In this document: positions 13,340-26,276 of the stretch, one piece after another | Layout: every line of letters begins with the position of its first letter | Position numbering within the stretch: position 1 is the stretch's first letter | NCBI RefSeq assembly: GCF_021155775.2 | Contig: NC_060235.2 | Location: 39,410,607-39,474,606, forward strand | Direction of reading: 5' to 3' | DNA: 64,000 bases | From: Neodiprion pinetum | Taxonomy: Eukaryota > Arthropoda > Insecta > Hymenoptera > Diprionidae | Position numbers and translations under genes: made by a program | Notes under the pieces: generated by a model | What the model was told of the DNA's origin: nothing | Databases searched by the model: none | Seen by the model: the letters and a program-made list of their open reading frames with translations, nothing else

Positions 13340-16300
13340 ATGGCAAGAGCAATATGGATACTTCTGTGCCTTCTTGGTCTATGGCCACTCGCGGAAGGCT
13401 ACTTGGCGGTATTGTCGTCGAGTTTAGAACCTGGAACCGTAGTATTCGAGGCCGGAGTGCCTCAGCTCGGAGGTAAGCGTAAGTACGAAGCATCGGTGGA
13501 CAGGACAGCATGGTTCGCGAGGAAGCTGCTGAAGGTGCATCCGCACACGGGTCGAGTAACGCTGGCGAAGACTCTGAGCTGTGAGGGCCTCCAATACCCG
13601 CGACTCTTCACCTTTTACATAGACTCAACGAGTTCAAGACTGGGCCGACCGACCATAGATTATTATAGTTTACCCTTAAGAGTATTAATCACGGGATGCG
13701 GCGGGGAGAATCAAGACTTAGCTGCGACCAAAGGTTGGATGCCGGAGACTCTTGCTTCCTACGCGATGCCGAGCAACGACAGATTCACCGAGGTCTGTCT
13801 CAGGGCCTCGCAGCTTGTTGCAGCCCTCAGCGACTTCCTGCCCTTGACCGCCATCAAGGAGTGCGAGACCAAGTGGGGCGGCGTTGGGGACCCAAGGTTT
13901 CTGGTCGAGGGTGCGGCCGGCGACCTGGTATCGGCCGCTGAGCAATGCCTGGTCGATCCTCTCTGGAAGATATCGGTCTCCATGAGGCTCAAGTGCGGTT
14001 CGCCTCATCTGGCCGACGCGGAGCACAGACTGAAGGTGGTGTTCCACCACCAGCAGCTCGACGACTCGGACCTCGGCCGCAGGGTGCGAAGGGAGTTGCG
14101 GAACCAGTCGCCCTATTTCGAGCAGCCCCTGTACCTAGCCAACGTCGACGAGGAGAAGGACCCGGGGCTGAACGTCGCCGTAGTCAGAGCCCGTGACCCC
14201 GAGGGCGGGGCGGTTCGGTACTCGATGAATTCGCTCATAGACTCGAGGACGCAGGCGCTCTTCTTGCTCGACGCAGCGACGGGCCGAGTGACGACGAGGG
14301 CAAGGTTGGACAGGGAGAGCGGCAACGTGCACTACCTCAAGATATTTGCCGTCGATGATTCCTTTCCACCTAGAACTGGGACCACGACTTTGCAGGTCAA
14401 TGTCCTCGACACCAACGATCACGCCCCGGTTTTCGAGCTGAACGAGTACGAGGCCTCCGTCAGGGAGGGAGTCCCCGTCGGCACCACCGTCGTCGTTGTC
14501 AAAGCGACGGACCAGGACGACGGGAGGAACGCCGAGGTCGAGTACTCGATCGTATCCACTAGCGGGGGTGGCACCACCAGCCTTTCCGAAGACTCGTCGA
14601 CCTTCAGGATCGACCCAAGATCCGGCGTCGTTACCACCAGGAGTGGACTGGACCGCGAACGAACCGAGGTCTACACCGTCATCATACAGGCCACCGACCT
14701 CGCCATGCCACTGACGGACCGTAAAACCGCCTCCGCGAGCCTCGTGGTTCACGTTCAAGACGACAACGACAATTACCCGCAATTCTCCGAGCGAACTTAC
14801 ACGGCGCTTATCCCCGAGGATCTTGACTATACTACGAGTCCTGTGGTAGCGCATATTCGCGCCACGGACTCGGACGCGGGAGTCAACGCTGCGGTGAGGT
14901 ACTCCATCATGGGCGGGAACACGCAGAACACGTTTTCGATCGACTCGTTGAGCGGCGACGTGATCCTGATCAAGCCACTGGACTACGAGACTATGAAAAA
15001 TTACCGCGTTGTTATCCGTGCCCAGGACGGCGGGACTCCGACCAGGGGAAACACGACGCAGTTCATCGTCTCTGTCAAGGACGTCAACGACAACGCGCCC
15101 AGATTCTACACGAGCCTGTTTCAGGAGTCCGTGTCCGAGTCGGTGCCGATCGGTTATTCCGTGGTCAAGGTCCAAGCCTACGACGCGGACGAGGGACTCA
15201 ACGCTCAGATAAAGTACTCCATCGGGCCCCGCGACTTCTCCGGCACGTCGACGGAGAACTTTCCGATAGCTGTGAACCCGGAGACCGGGTGGATATATAC
15301 TACGATGCAGCTGGACCGGGAACAGTGCTCCAAGTATCAGTTCATCGTTATAGCAACCGATTCCGGCGAGCCGGCTAGATCCGCGAGCGCCTCCGTCGTC
15401 CTCACGATAATTGACATAAACGACAACGACCCTGTTTTTGAACCAAAGAACTACGAGTCCGTTATCGCTGAGGACGACTCGCCGGGAACACCGGTAGCAT
15501 CGGTAACCGCTACCGATCCTGACGAAGATTCGAGGATCCACTACGAGATCACGGCCGGCAATACGAGGGGTCGCTTTTCTATAACTTCGCATAACGGTCG
15601 GGGCCTTATCACCATAGCTCAACCGCTTGACTACAAGCAGGAAAAAAGGTTCGTTTTGACGGTAACTGCCTCCGATTCGGGCGGTCGGACCGACACGGCT
15701 CTCGTATACGTCAACATATCCGATGCTAACAACTTCGCACCGGTTTTCGAGAACGCCCCATACGGCGCTTCCGTCTTCGAGGACGCCTCCATTGGCACGA
15801 CGGTTCTAGTTGTCAGCGCAACCGACTCCGACGTCGGACAAAACGCTCAGATAACTTACAGCCTGGGCAGCGAAGCCGGGGAACCAGAGGCGTCCAAGTT
15901 CACGATCAATCCTCAGACCGGTGCAATCACCACGACCCAAGCCCTGGATCGAGAAACGCTCTCCGGATACCTTTTGACCGTCATCGCAAGAGACGGCGGC
16001 GTTCCGCCGCTCTCAGACACGACTGGCGTCGACATATCGGTCATGGACGTCAACGACAACGCGCCGGTTTTTGACGCCCCGCAGTACCAGGGCTCGGTTC
16101 CGGAGGACGTTTTGGTCGGTACCAGCGTTCTCCGGATAGCTGCTACCGACGCGGACATCGGTCGAAACGGAAAGGTTAGCTATGCTTTTCAGGACGATGG
16201 TGACGGCTCCTTCGCCATTGACCCCTCCTCCGGTGTCGTCCGAACTGCCAAACCGTTGGACCGGGAATCCGTCGCGCGTTACTCTTTGGAAGCCATAGCC

Positions 16301-19300
16301 GTCGACACAGGATCGCCGTGCCTCTCTTCCGTCGTACCGATCGTGGTGAAAATCGAAGACGTCAACGACTCTCCGCCGGTGTTCGAGAGCGACAAGATCA
16401 CGCTTTACATTCAGGAAAACTCGCCGATCGGTTCTACCGTGGGTGAAATATACGCCCACGATCCTGACGAGGGACCCAACGCTGTTGTTCAGTATTCGAT
16501 TATCGGCGGTGAGGATGCAAACAGCTTTACTCTAAATATTCGACCGGGTGCCGATCGAACCGAGCTGATCACGCTCGAGGAACTAGACTATGAATCTCAC
16601 AAGAAGAAGTTTGAGCTTGTCGTTCGCGCCGCCTCTCCACCACTGAGATCTGACGCCCTGGTGCAGGTGATGGTGACCGACATCAACGACAACGCCCCGG
16701 TCCTCAAGGATTTTCAAATACTATTCAACAATTTCAAGGACTTCTTTCCATCCGGTCCTATCGGCAAAATTCCCGCCTTCGACGCTGATGTTACTGACAA
16801 ACTAACGCACAGCATATTGTCCGGGAACAATGCCAATTTGATTACGCTGAATAAAAGCTCCGGCGAGATATCGCTGTCTCCTCAGTTGAACACCAATGTG
16901 CCTAGAGTTGCAACTATGGAAGTCTCGGTCACGGATGGAGTTAACGAGGCCAAGGCAACGATGACGCTTTCCGTGCGACTGATAACCGACACGATGCTGT
17001 TCAATTCCATAACCGTCAGACTGGACGAAATGACCGTCGAGGCTTTCCTTAGTCCTTTGCTCGGATACTTCGTCGATGGTCTTGCTGCGATCATACCATG
17101 TCCCCGTGAAAATATATACCTCTTTAACGTCCAGGAGGACACGGACGTACGCGGCAAGATACTGAACGTTAGTTTTTCAGCCCGTAAAGCGGAACCGGGA
17201 TCCACCGACGAGTTCTACAGTCCCCAATTCCTTCAGGAAAGAGTTTACTTAAACCGGGGAATTCTGGCGAGACTCGCAACCGTCACGGTCTTACCATTCG
17301 ACGATAACCTTTGCGTGAGGGAGCCTTGCCTCAATTTTGAGGACTGCGTCACGGTGTTGAAGTTCGGCAACGCTTCCGGATTCGCTAGCAGCGACACAGT
17401 TCTATTCAGACCGATTTATCCGGTGACGACATTCTCCTGTAAATGTCCAACGGGTTTTACCGGTAGTCGAGAAGCTTACTTGTGCGATACCGAGGTCAAT
17501 TTGTGCTATTCGAACCCCTGTGAAAACGGCGGTACTTGCCGACGGCGCGAAGGTGGTTACACCTGCAGCTGCGCGGACGGTTTCATCGGGAGTAACTGCG
17601 AGATCAATTTGAACGAAGACAGCTGTCTACCCACCCTGTGCAAAGGAAGTTCCCAATGTCTGACGAAAGCAAACGGTGGATTCATTTGTGAAGGCTGTCC
17701 AGTATCCGTATTGGAGAACGCAACACCCCTCTGCGAGCTGAAAGCACGGAGTTTCGGACCCGCTACTTTCCTGACGTTTCCATCCCTGAAACAACGGCAC
17801 AGAATGCACCTGAAACTCCGGTTCGCTACGGAAGCGTCGCAAGGCTTGCTTCTCTATAACGGACGCTACAACGAAAAGCACGATTTCATCGCTCTCGAAG
17901 TGATTGACTCGCAAGTTCAGTTCAGCTTTTCACTAGGTGACGAGATCAGCAGAGCGTCGGCCAGTGTGGTCGGCGGTGTGTCGGACGGCCAGTGGCACAC
18001 CGTGGAAGTTTCCTATTGGAATAAAACCGTGACGATATCGCTGGACGAATGCGACGTGGCTCTGGCTCTGAAGAACGGTTCGAACCTTGGTAAAAAATGG
18101 TCGTGTGCAGGAAGAGGGGAGCAGATACTCGAGTACCGATGCACCCTGGTTACCGAGACCTGTCATCGGTTCTTGGACCTGACGGGACCCCTGCAGGTCG
18201 GCGGTCTGCCGGCGATACCATCGAGTTTTCAAATCCGTAACAAGGACTTCGTCGGATGCATAAGCGATCTGTACATTGATCACCGATTCATCGACCTCAA
18301 CTCGTTCGTCGCCGACAACGGTACCACTGCTGGCTGTCCCGAGAAGAGAGCGTTCTGCGCTTCGATGCCCTGCAAACACAATGGCAAGTGCAGAGAGGTA
18401 TGGTCCGGCTACATTTGCGAGTGCGAAGAGGGCTTCTCGGGCCCTCAATGCACCGAGGAAATCGGCAAGCCCTGGAGGTTCCAGTCCGACGGTCTCCTCA
18501 GCTTCAATCCGCTGCTCAGACCCATACAGCTACCTTGGTTGACCGCGCTGAGTCTGAGAACACGAGAAAGTCAGGCGTTCGTAATTAGCATACAAATTGG
18601 TCAGAATAGTTCGGTGATGCTGAGCATAAAGGACGGTAGAATCGATGCATCGTTGGACGGCATAAGCATCATTCAAGCATCTACCAATATCGCGGACGGC
18701 GAGTGGCACCGCGTTGAGATCGCTTGGCAAAGTGGTCAAGTCTCGATCGACATGGACTACAGAAACAGACCGATCAACTCGTTACTACCAGCGAAGCTGC
18801 AGGGCCTCTACATCGGGCGAATACTCGTCGGAGGTCCGGACCAGACAACCAATACCGAGCTACCGTTTTTCAACGGGTGCATTCAGGACATCAGGATAGG
18901 ATCCAATCAAAGCATGCTCCAACGACCCACGGTTCAGGAGAACGTCGGATCTGGGTGCATTGCGGAGGGTGAGTGCAGCATCGACTGTCCCGAAACATCG
19001 ACCTGCGTAGCTCAGTGGGAGTCCAACGAGTGCGTCTGTATTCTCGGCCACGCCGGTCCCAACTGCACTCCTGTCTGCGAACTGAACCCCTGCAGCGAGG
19101 GGGGCTTCTGCCTCGAAAACGTCGAGGAACGGAAGGGGTACAAATGCAATTGCGAGTCGGAGGAGTACTCTGGTGAGTATTGCGAAGTCAGGACGGATCA
19201 ACCGTGTCCAGCCACCTGGTGGGGTAGTCCGGTGTGCGGTCCGTGTCACTGCGACGAGACAAGGGGCTACAATCCGGCCTGCAATAAGACGACGGGCGAA

Positions 19301-22300
19301 TGCTACTGCAAGGAGAACCATTATCAACCACCTGGTGAGACGGAGTGCACACCGTGCGAGTGCTACGCCGTTGGGAGCTTCGGTCCCAGGTGTGACACGG
19401 AAACGGGACAGTGTAGGTGTCGCACAGGAGTGATCGGCAGGACCTGCACCGCTTGTCCGAATCCTTACGCGGAGGTGACGCGTCGCGGGTGCGAAGTCAT
19501 CTACGACGGATGCCCCAGGTCCTATTCCGAGGGTCTGTGGTGGCCTAGAACTAAATTCGGCGTTACTGCGGTAGAGGATTGTCCCGGAACCGCGGAAGGA
19601 AGGTCGTCCAGGTCCTGCGACGACACTCTTGGCGGCTGGCAGCCACCGGACTTGTTCAATTGCACCTCGGAAGCCTTTGTGGAGCTCAGACATCAGTTGG
19701 CGGCTATTGAGACTGACGGACTCTCGCTCAATACTTACGTTGCTATTAAAATGGCAGCCGATTTGCACAGGGCGACTAATATCACCAAAGCCATGTTCGG
19801 CGCGGATATTTTAGTCGCCGAATCGCTGCTTGTCGCGTTGCTTAATTACGAAGAAAATCTTTCCGGATTGAACCTGACGCACAGCCAGGACAAGGACTAT
19901 ATATCACATCTTGTCGGGATTTCCGGGGCTATTCTTGAAGCTAAACACTTGGAAAATTGGGGCAGAATTGAGTCGCTAACTGGAGACAGTCCTGACAAGA
20001 TCTTGGAGGCTATTAGCAATTATTTAAAGACTCTGACGGCCTCTCAGCACGACACTTTCACGAGTCCGTTTGAAGTGGTCGATCCTAACGTCGGTAAGTC
20101 CGTATCATCGTATACTCTGATGAAAAGGTAGATACACGCAGCGCTTGACCTATTTGTTAAGAAGAAAACTTTTCTTTTCGTTTTCACTACAGTACTGGGT
20201 TTGGATATCGTAACTTCGGAAAGCCTGTTTGGCTATGAAGCAGCAGATTACAAAGAGGACCCCACCCAATCAACGGCGCGACCAGGCGGAGCCGATCAAA
20301 AAGTAGTTTTACCTGATACCACCAGCTTTTTGAGCTCTTTGACACACTTAGGGCCTTCAGTCAGTTTCCCAAAATACAACAATTACATGCAAGATCCCAA
20401 AAAATTCGATCCGTATTCTAAAATTCAAGTGCCATTAAATTTGCTTGGGATTAAACCACCTAATCATGGTGAATTGAATGTCAAGAACAGCCTGAGCACA
20501 GGAAAAGCTGTCATAAGCTATGTCCAATATCGAGAAATGGGCGCACTATTGCCTCAAAGGTGAGACAAAGCGATTTTTCCGCCATGTATTATTATTCATT
20601 CTTCCAGAATTGCTATACCTTGACTTCATATCGCGAATCTTAAATTATATCTGTTTAGAATTTTAATCGTTTTGGCTAAATGCAGTTATGAGCTGTATAC
20701 TCCCGCTGTAACTCACACTCACTTGACTTCCAGATTCGATGATTCGGTAGCAATGAGATGGGGCGTAGAAATAGCAGTCGGATCCCCAGTCGTAACAGTA
20801 TCAATCCTGGTTCCGAGCGCAAATGGGCATGAGTCGTTAACTGGAATTCCACTGCAGTCTCCCGTTCAAATCCGGCTTTGGCTCAGCGAAGATGATGGCT
20901 TTAAAACGAGAACCAATCCCCAATGTGTTCACTGGAGTACAGCGAGAGGGTAAGTCGCTTTATAAACATTCAATCACTCCTTACCCTTGTACGGCGGACA
21001 TCATTGGTAAAATTTGAATCTGCATTGCTGTACAGAATCGGAGAATGGAGTCGAATGGGTTGCACAACCGAAATTGACGACACCATGCTGACGCCTGGTT
21101 CCATAATAAACTGTTCGTGCTTACACCTGGCAACGTTTGCACTCTTGACCGATGTTCTAGATCTTGAATATGTACCTGAACCGTCTCTGTTGGAGGACGT
21201 GACAAGTTACAGTGCGTTTGTTCTTGCGCTACCCCTTTTGCTGTCCACGTTGCTAATTCTCGCTCTGATACGTGGAGGTGGTACCAATTCGAACAGTATA
21301 CACAAAAATCTCGTCCTATGTGTATTCATAGCTGAACTGCTATACCTGATTGCATTGAAAGCTAGAAATCCATTGGTTACAAACGAATTCCCCTGCAAGT
21401 TGACTGCTATCAGTCTACATTACGCCTGGCTCAGCACCTTTGCTTGGACTTTGGTCGACTCGGTACATCTCTATAGAATGTTAACCGAAATGCGCGACGT
21501 GAACCATGGGCAAATGAGATTTTATTACACAATGGGGTATGGACTACCGGCTGTTATTGTCGGACTCACTGTCGGCGTACGAGCTGATCAATACGGAAAC
21601 TTTTATTTGTAAGCTACGCTTTTCTTTTCTTCCATCTAACCACCTGAGCATGCATTTCAATATTAACGCTTTTTTTCAGTTGCTGGCTATCCATCTACGA
21701 GCCTGTTATTTGGGCTTTAATAGGACCGGTCTGTGCCGCTGTTATAATAAACCTTTGCATTCTTGTAATGTCAGTTCGTGCTGCGTTCACATTGAAAGAA
21801 CATATCATGGGTTTTGGAAATCTCAGGACGCTGCTGTGGCTGTCAATCGCATCGCTACCATTACTTGGGACCGTTTGGTCTCTGGCAGTACTCAGTGCTT
21901 CGGAGCAATCGCCAACTTTGTCTTACTTACTGAGTATCGCTATCCTGACTCATGCCGCTTTTAGTCTGATCGGATACTGTTTCATCAATGGAAGAGTTAG
22001 GCGGAACTTATATCTCAGTTTATTGCATTGCTTTGGAAAAAAATCGCCCCTCCTAGAAGGAAGCATTGGAAACGGAAGTAGCAGCCAAAATGTGAATGGA
22101 CATTCGGTAAGTCGATAATTACCTCTTTTTTCCGTGTCTCAAGTAATTTCTGACTAATATTGCTCGTTGAAACAAGATAATCATTTCACAACAACAGGAT
22201 TCGATTAACGTGCAAAATTTTTCAATATGACCCTTGTGAATACTGTGTAGCGATCAGCACTGGCATACTCGTCGGCCTATAGCGGAGCAGAATCAACGTG

Positions 22301-24033
22301 TCGGAGAGTTCACGTTGGCGTATCAACAAGCAGTACCACGTCGCGAAGTACAAATAAGACTGGTTCAAGTCCATATCGAAGTGATACACATCTTAGACAC
22401 ACATCGACATCGACAAGCAACTATAACAGCGATAGAGATCCTTATCTTTCGTCCAGAAGTCATCAATCTGCTCTGCATGCCAGACAAGGTCTGCCCGGCA
22501 GTTTATACATTATACTGGCCAATTGTTTGATCATTTCTGTCTTTTCAATCCGTGATTGGTATCAAATTTTTTTGAACTATTATTTAAACTTTGTTTGACA
22601 GATCCACCCGAGACTCGTAGACATCGCAGAGACTCTGAATCCGATTCGGATGGTTCGCAAGCTGATGGGGGAGGTCCTAGTCTGGACTTGGCTAGTTCGC
22701 ATAGTAGTGACGATGAAGATGTCACGTCTAGATCTCACAAGGATATGGGTGTTTCAACTCAGCAATCGATAGCGCATAGTTATTTACCCAACATCCATAA
22801 CAACCCGACCTCAGATCATTTGAATATTCTCTGTTCAAATTCTGAACTTTTCCCAAACATCAAACCAATCTATGCACCCAGATGGAGCTCGCAACTGCCG
22901 GAAGCTTATTTGCCGTCTAATGGTAGGCTGAATGTGTTCATTGACAACATTGATTCATCACTGTTTTAATGTTTCAATTCATTTTCATCGATACTCATTT
23001 CACTACAGTCGATGCACGTGGGAGTCAATGGTCAGGAGGCACGATATCGGACAATGAAATGGCCTCGAACAAAACTTCGAGTCCCAATCCGTTGCCGTAT
23101 CCAGATATGAATTCACCGCAGAAGAACCATCCAGATGAAAATTACTCTGAGGGGGAAGAAAAACTTCACCATATTGGTGAAAAATATCTTTTTCCGTACA
23201 CGGCGGAAGAAGACCATACCATCTCACCAACGCCTTACATGTTGCCCATGTCGTCGAGGATTCTCGCATCAAGCCTCAGTCATCATTCGCAGAATTCAAA
23301 TCACGACAACTTGAGTGGATCGGAGAGGTATGGTAGCTTGAAGAGAGGACAAAGCTTGCACGGCTCGCAGCACGACAATTTAAGTAGCTCAGAGCGGTAC
23401 GGCAGTCTGAAAAGAGGAAAGATTACTCCTAGTGTTCTGGAAACACCCGAATATATTTTACCGATGAGTGGAAGAATTTTGTCTAGCTCATTGACACACG
23501 ACTTACAGCATAGCAACGAATTAGCCGCGCTAAGACAACAACAACAATATGAACAAACTATTACAGAGACCGAGTGAGTATTAGTTAATTCATTTTAATA
23601 TCTAAGAATTATAAAAATATAAGAATTATAAATTAATGCTTAAAAAAATGCCTGTACTCCCTATTTAAACTCTGTTTTTGTAAAATATTATTCCTAACCA
23701 GTTTTCCTATGAATTGACTAATTTCTACTACTATAAGCACTGAGTATTTAGTAATCATTAATGATTTAGTGATAACTGATATCGGTGCTAACTTGATCTT
23801 TGAAAAGGTGGCGTTGGAACATTCTAAAATAATGATATACCTACTTTCTCTCCCTGCTTGCTGCGGGTGCTTTGGAAACCAGTGAGGAGGTGAGCGGACT
23901 GTTAAAATATCTCAATCTCAATGTGTCTGTATCTAGTAGAATACTAACTATTGTTTTTAAATTGAGATCAGATTGGAAAAATTAATTGAAATGCTATTTC
24001 AGGAAGGATACTAACGAGGAGACGTCAGTCTGA
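13340..24033 (+). CDS. stan: Starry night / Flamingo, seven-pass transmembrane cadherin (CELSR family)
   Basis: Core planar cell polarity and neurite-guidance receptor, homophilic at cell junctions. Inferred exons: 13340-20093, 20193-20559, 20734-20949, 21036-21608, 21680-22106, 22251-22488, 22602-22922, 23009-23573, 24003-24033; all phases match, about 3163 aa. Order: signal peptide (MARAIWILLCLLGLWPLAEG), RRVRR furin-type site at residues 247-251, eight cadherin repeats closing in DxNDN-type motifs plus a degenerate ninth (about 258-1215), EGF-like modules (about 1320-1460), laminin G 1 (about 1472-1666), EGF, laminin G 2 (about 1710-1873), EGF, paired laminin-EGF (about 1953-2046), hormone-receptor domain (about 2053-2110), GAIN/GPS, seven membrane segments (about 2504-2755) and a Ser-rich tail ending ETSV, a class I PDZ ligand. 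The GPS reads HLA, not HL[T/S]. Exon 1 is much more GC-rich than the later exons. Drosophila Stan is somewhat longer. Confidence 0.96.
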
Positions 24034-24086
24034 CATTCCCTGAGAACACAACTACCGTACAAAAGAATAATTTTAGCCATTTATTT

Positions 24087-24092
24087 AATAAA
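24087..24092 (+). terminator. Candidate polyadenylation signal of starry night
   Basis: AATAAA 53 bases after the stop codon. Further A/T-rich candidates lie downstream, so a longer 3'UTR is possible. Confidence 0.45.
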
Positions 24093-26276
24093 GCAGATGG
24101 ACTTTTGTGTATATTTTATACAGCTGCCATGACTGTATTTAAGAAATTTAGCCATATTAATTAGCGTATATGTGTGAGTGCCTGTTAATCATAATCTGTC
24201 ATAACTTAAAAATAATTTAGCTTTGAATTGTCGATTCTACGTAACTGGGTTTTGTCGGCAATTGTCTTAATAATTGTTGCGTTTTATATTGTTGCAATTA
24301 TTGCTGTCATTATAACGACAATCGCCGGGACTGAATATCCGGTAAAATGATCTCTAGCTCATTTTTCATTCACGTATTTAACACGAGACTAATTTCTTAC
24401 GTACCTTAAGTATTTCTCTATACACATTACTGTGCAATGTATACATTCCAGGTAGTTTTACATTACTATTTTTTTGAAATCTTGTTTTGTTTTTCTACGC
24501 CAATGTAATTCTTAAGACGAGACATAGTATTATATGATAATACTCAAGTTTTGTATATATTTATATCGAGAAACATGAAGAATATACATAATTTATATAC
24601 CCGTACTGTGATTGTTATATGACATTTATATCCTTCATAACATTTCTTCTCTGAAAATGAATATAATTCAGATTATATTCTAATGTGAAGATCGTGCAGA
24701 CTAAGGAACGGCAGATTCCCGAAAACGAAACGTCGGGCTTCGCGCAAATTCGTCTAATATTTAAACTTTTCATGCAGATAATGAACGAAGCATAAAAATA
24801 TACGTCAGTGGTTCCGATGTTGCAAAATCCTCAGTTTTCTCTCTAAACTCCTTCTTTTCTTCAGCGTTTCATTTCTCGAGGGTGTGAGATAATTCGCGAA
24901 TAGATCGTTAGTTGAAAAAATTATACAAAAGTTCGCTACATAAAGTATGCAATGAATTTGTGGAAAATAATTAGGAATTATGAATCATAAATCCAGATTG
25001 TTGAAAAATGACTTTTATTCTTATGGAAAATATAAATAAATTACAAAATATAGTTAGATTGATACTCGGAAGAGCGTTGTCTTTAAAGTAAAATTCTCGC
25101 GGGTTCCAACACCAGAATCTGTTTTCAGTTTGATAGAAACTCAACAATGACTCACCATTAACATGGAATATATCTTACTAGATTAAGATGCAGCGGCCTA
25201 CTTCTCAATCGAAAAGAGTTACCAACCAAACATTTATCCACGACACATTGAACTCATAAGTCGGCTCAGGTGTCAGTACACTCTGCGTAAAATTCAATTG
25301 TCAAATTACTACATGTATTAAAAGAAAATCTATACATATTATTTCATCGGATTGTGGAGTTGGTTTAAATTCATTAGAATATTACTAGCACATTTTTACA
25401 GTTGTCTATCAAGCTGACCGCAAAAACTGTGCTATAAGATTATTACGATAATTGCAGTCACTGTATTACAGGCAGGAGAGTACGGGTAATATCTTTGAGT
25501 ACAAACAATTGGTTGGTAACTTGAAAATGTACGTCTAGCTGGAAGGACTGCTTGCGCATATAAGATCAAAAATCTTTCCCGTATTATAACTGAGCAGATC
25601 TACCAATGATAAGGTACAAATATATGGGTGTAAGTGGGTCAAAAAACGAATACCTCGAACTTTAATCATAAGATGAATCTCGTTCAGATTGTGAGATATT
25701 CCGTTATGGATAAACTGGCTGGTGATGCGCGAATCCTTGATTACCGCAATAATATTATTATTAATAATATATTTCGTTTTCAATTTCAGTTTCAGTTGAA
25801 TGAAAGCATCAATCCCAGAAATAGATCGGGCTATAAAAGAGTTTTGGTTGGCAATAGAACGATTTGATATCAATTTTAATTAATCTTCTGGTTAAATAGA
25901 CTTAACGACTCTTCAATGCAGGAATAAATATAAGCAATACACATGCATATCTATACAGATGCATATGTTTCAAAATATTTTCAGTCTTAAACTGCACAGA
26001 TAAGACTACCATGTTTCAATTATATATCTATATAGCGCGTTTCCAATGGTAAAGTAATCAGCACAAATTATTGACTAAACATAATCGTATTGATTGAATT
26101 AGGACAAGTTTAAGCACCTAATATCAATAATAATCATGATTATGCGATATTTATTTTTGTGTTTTCAAAGTCTAATTTAATAATTAAGCTGATTTTCAAT
26201 TTTGTCTTTTTTTTTTGTCTTTTGGGACTCCCGCACACCCGCTACTAAATACTAAGAGACTAGGGTAATATCATTG
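24093..26276. other. Convergent intergenic stretch holding the 3'UTRs of starry night and sponge
   Basis: The starry night (+) and sponge (-) stop codons face each other 2.2 kb apart. The stretch is AT-rich with no coding signal. Candidate minus-strand poly(A) signals for sponge (TTTATT on the plus strand) occur at 25014-25019 and near 26149. Which one is used cannot be told from sequence, so 3'UTR overlap between the two genes is possible. Confidence 0.5.

Noticed and set aside
14135..15622. 495-codon open frame on the minus strand
   Set aside because: It lies antisense to the cadherin repeats of starry night. It follows from the GC-rich codon use and low stop density of that exon and resembles no known protein.
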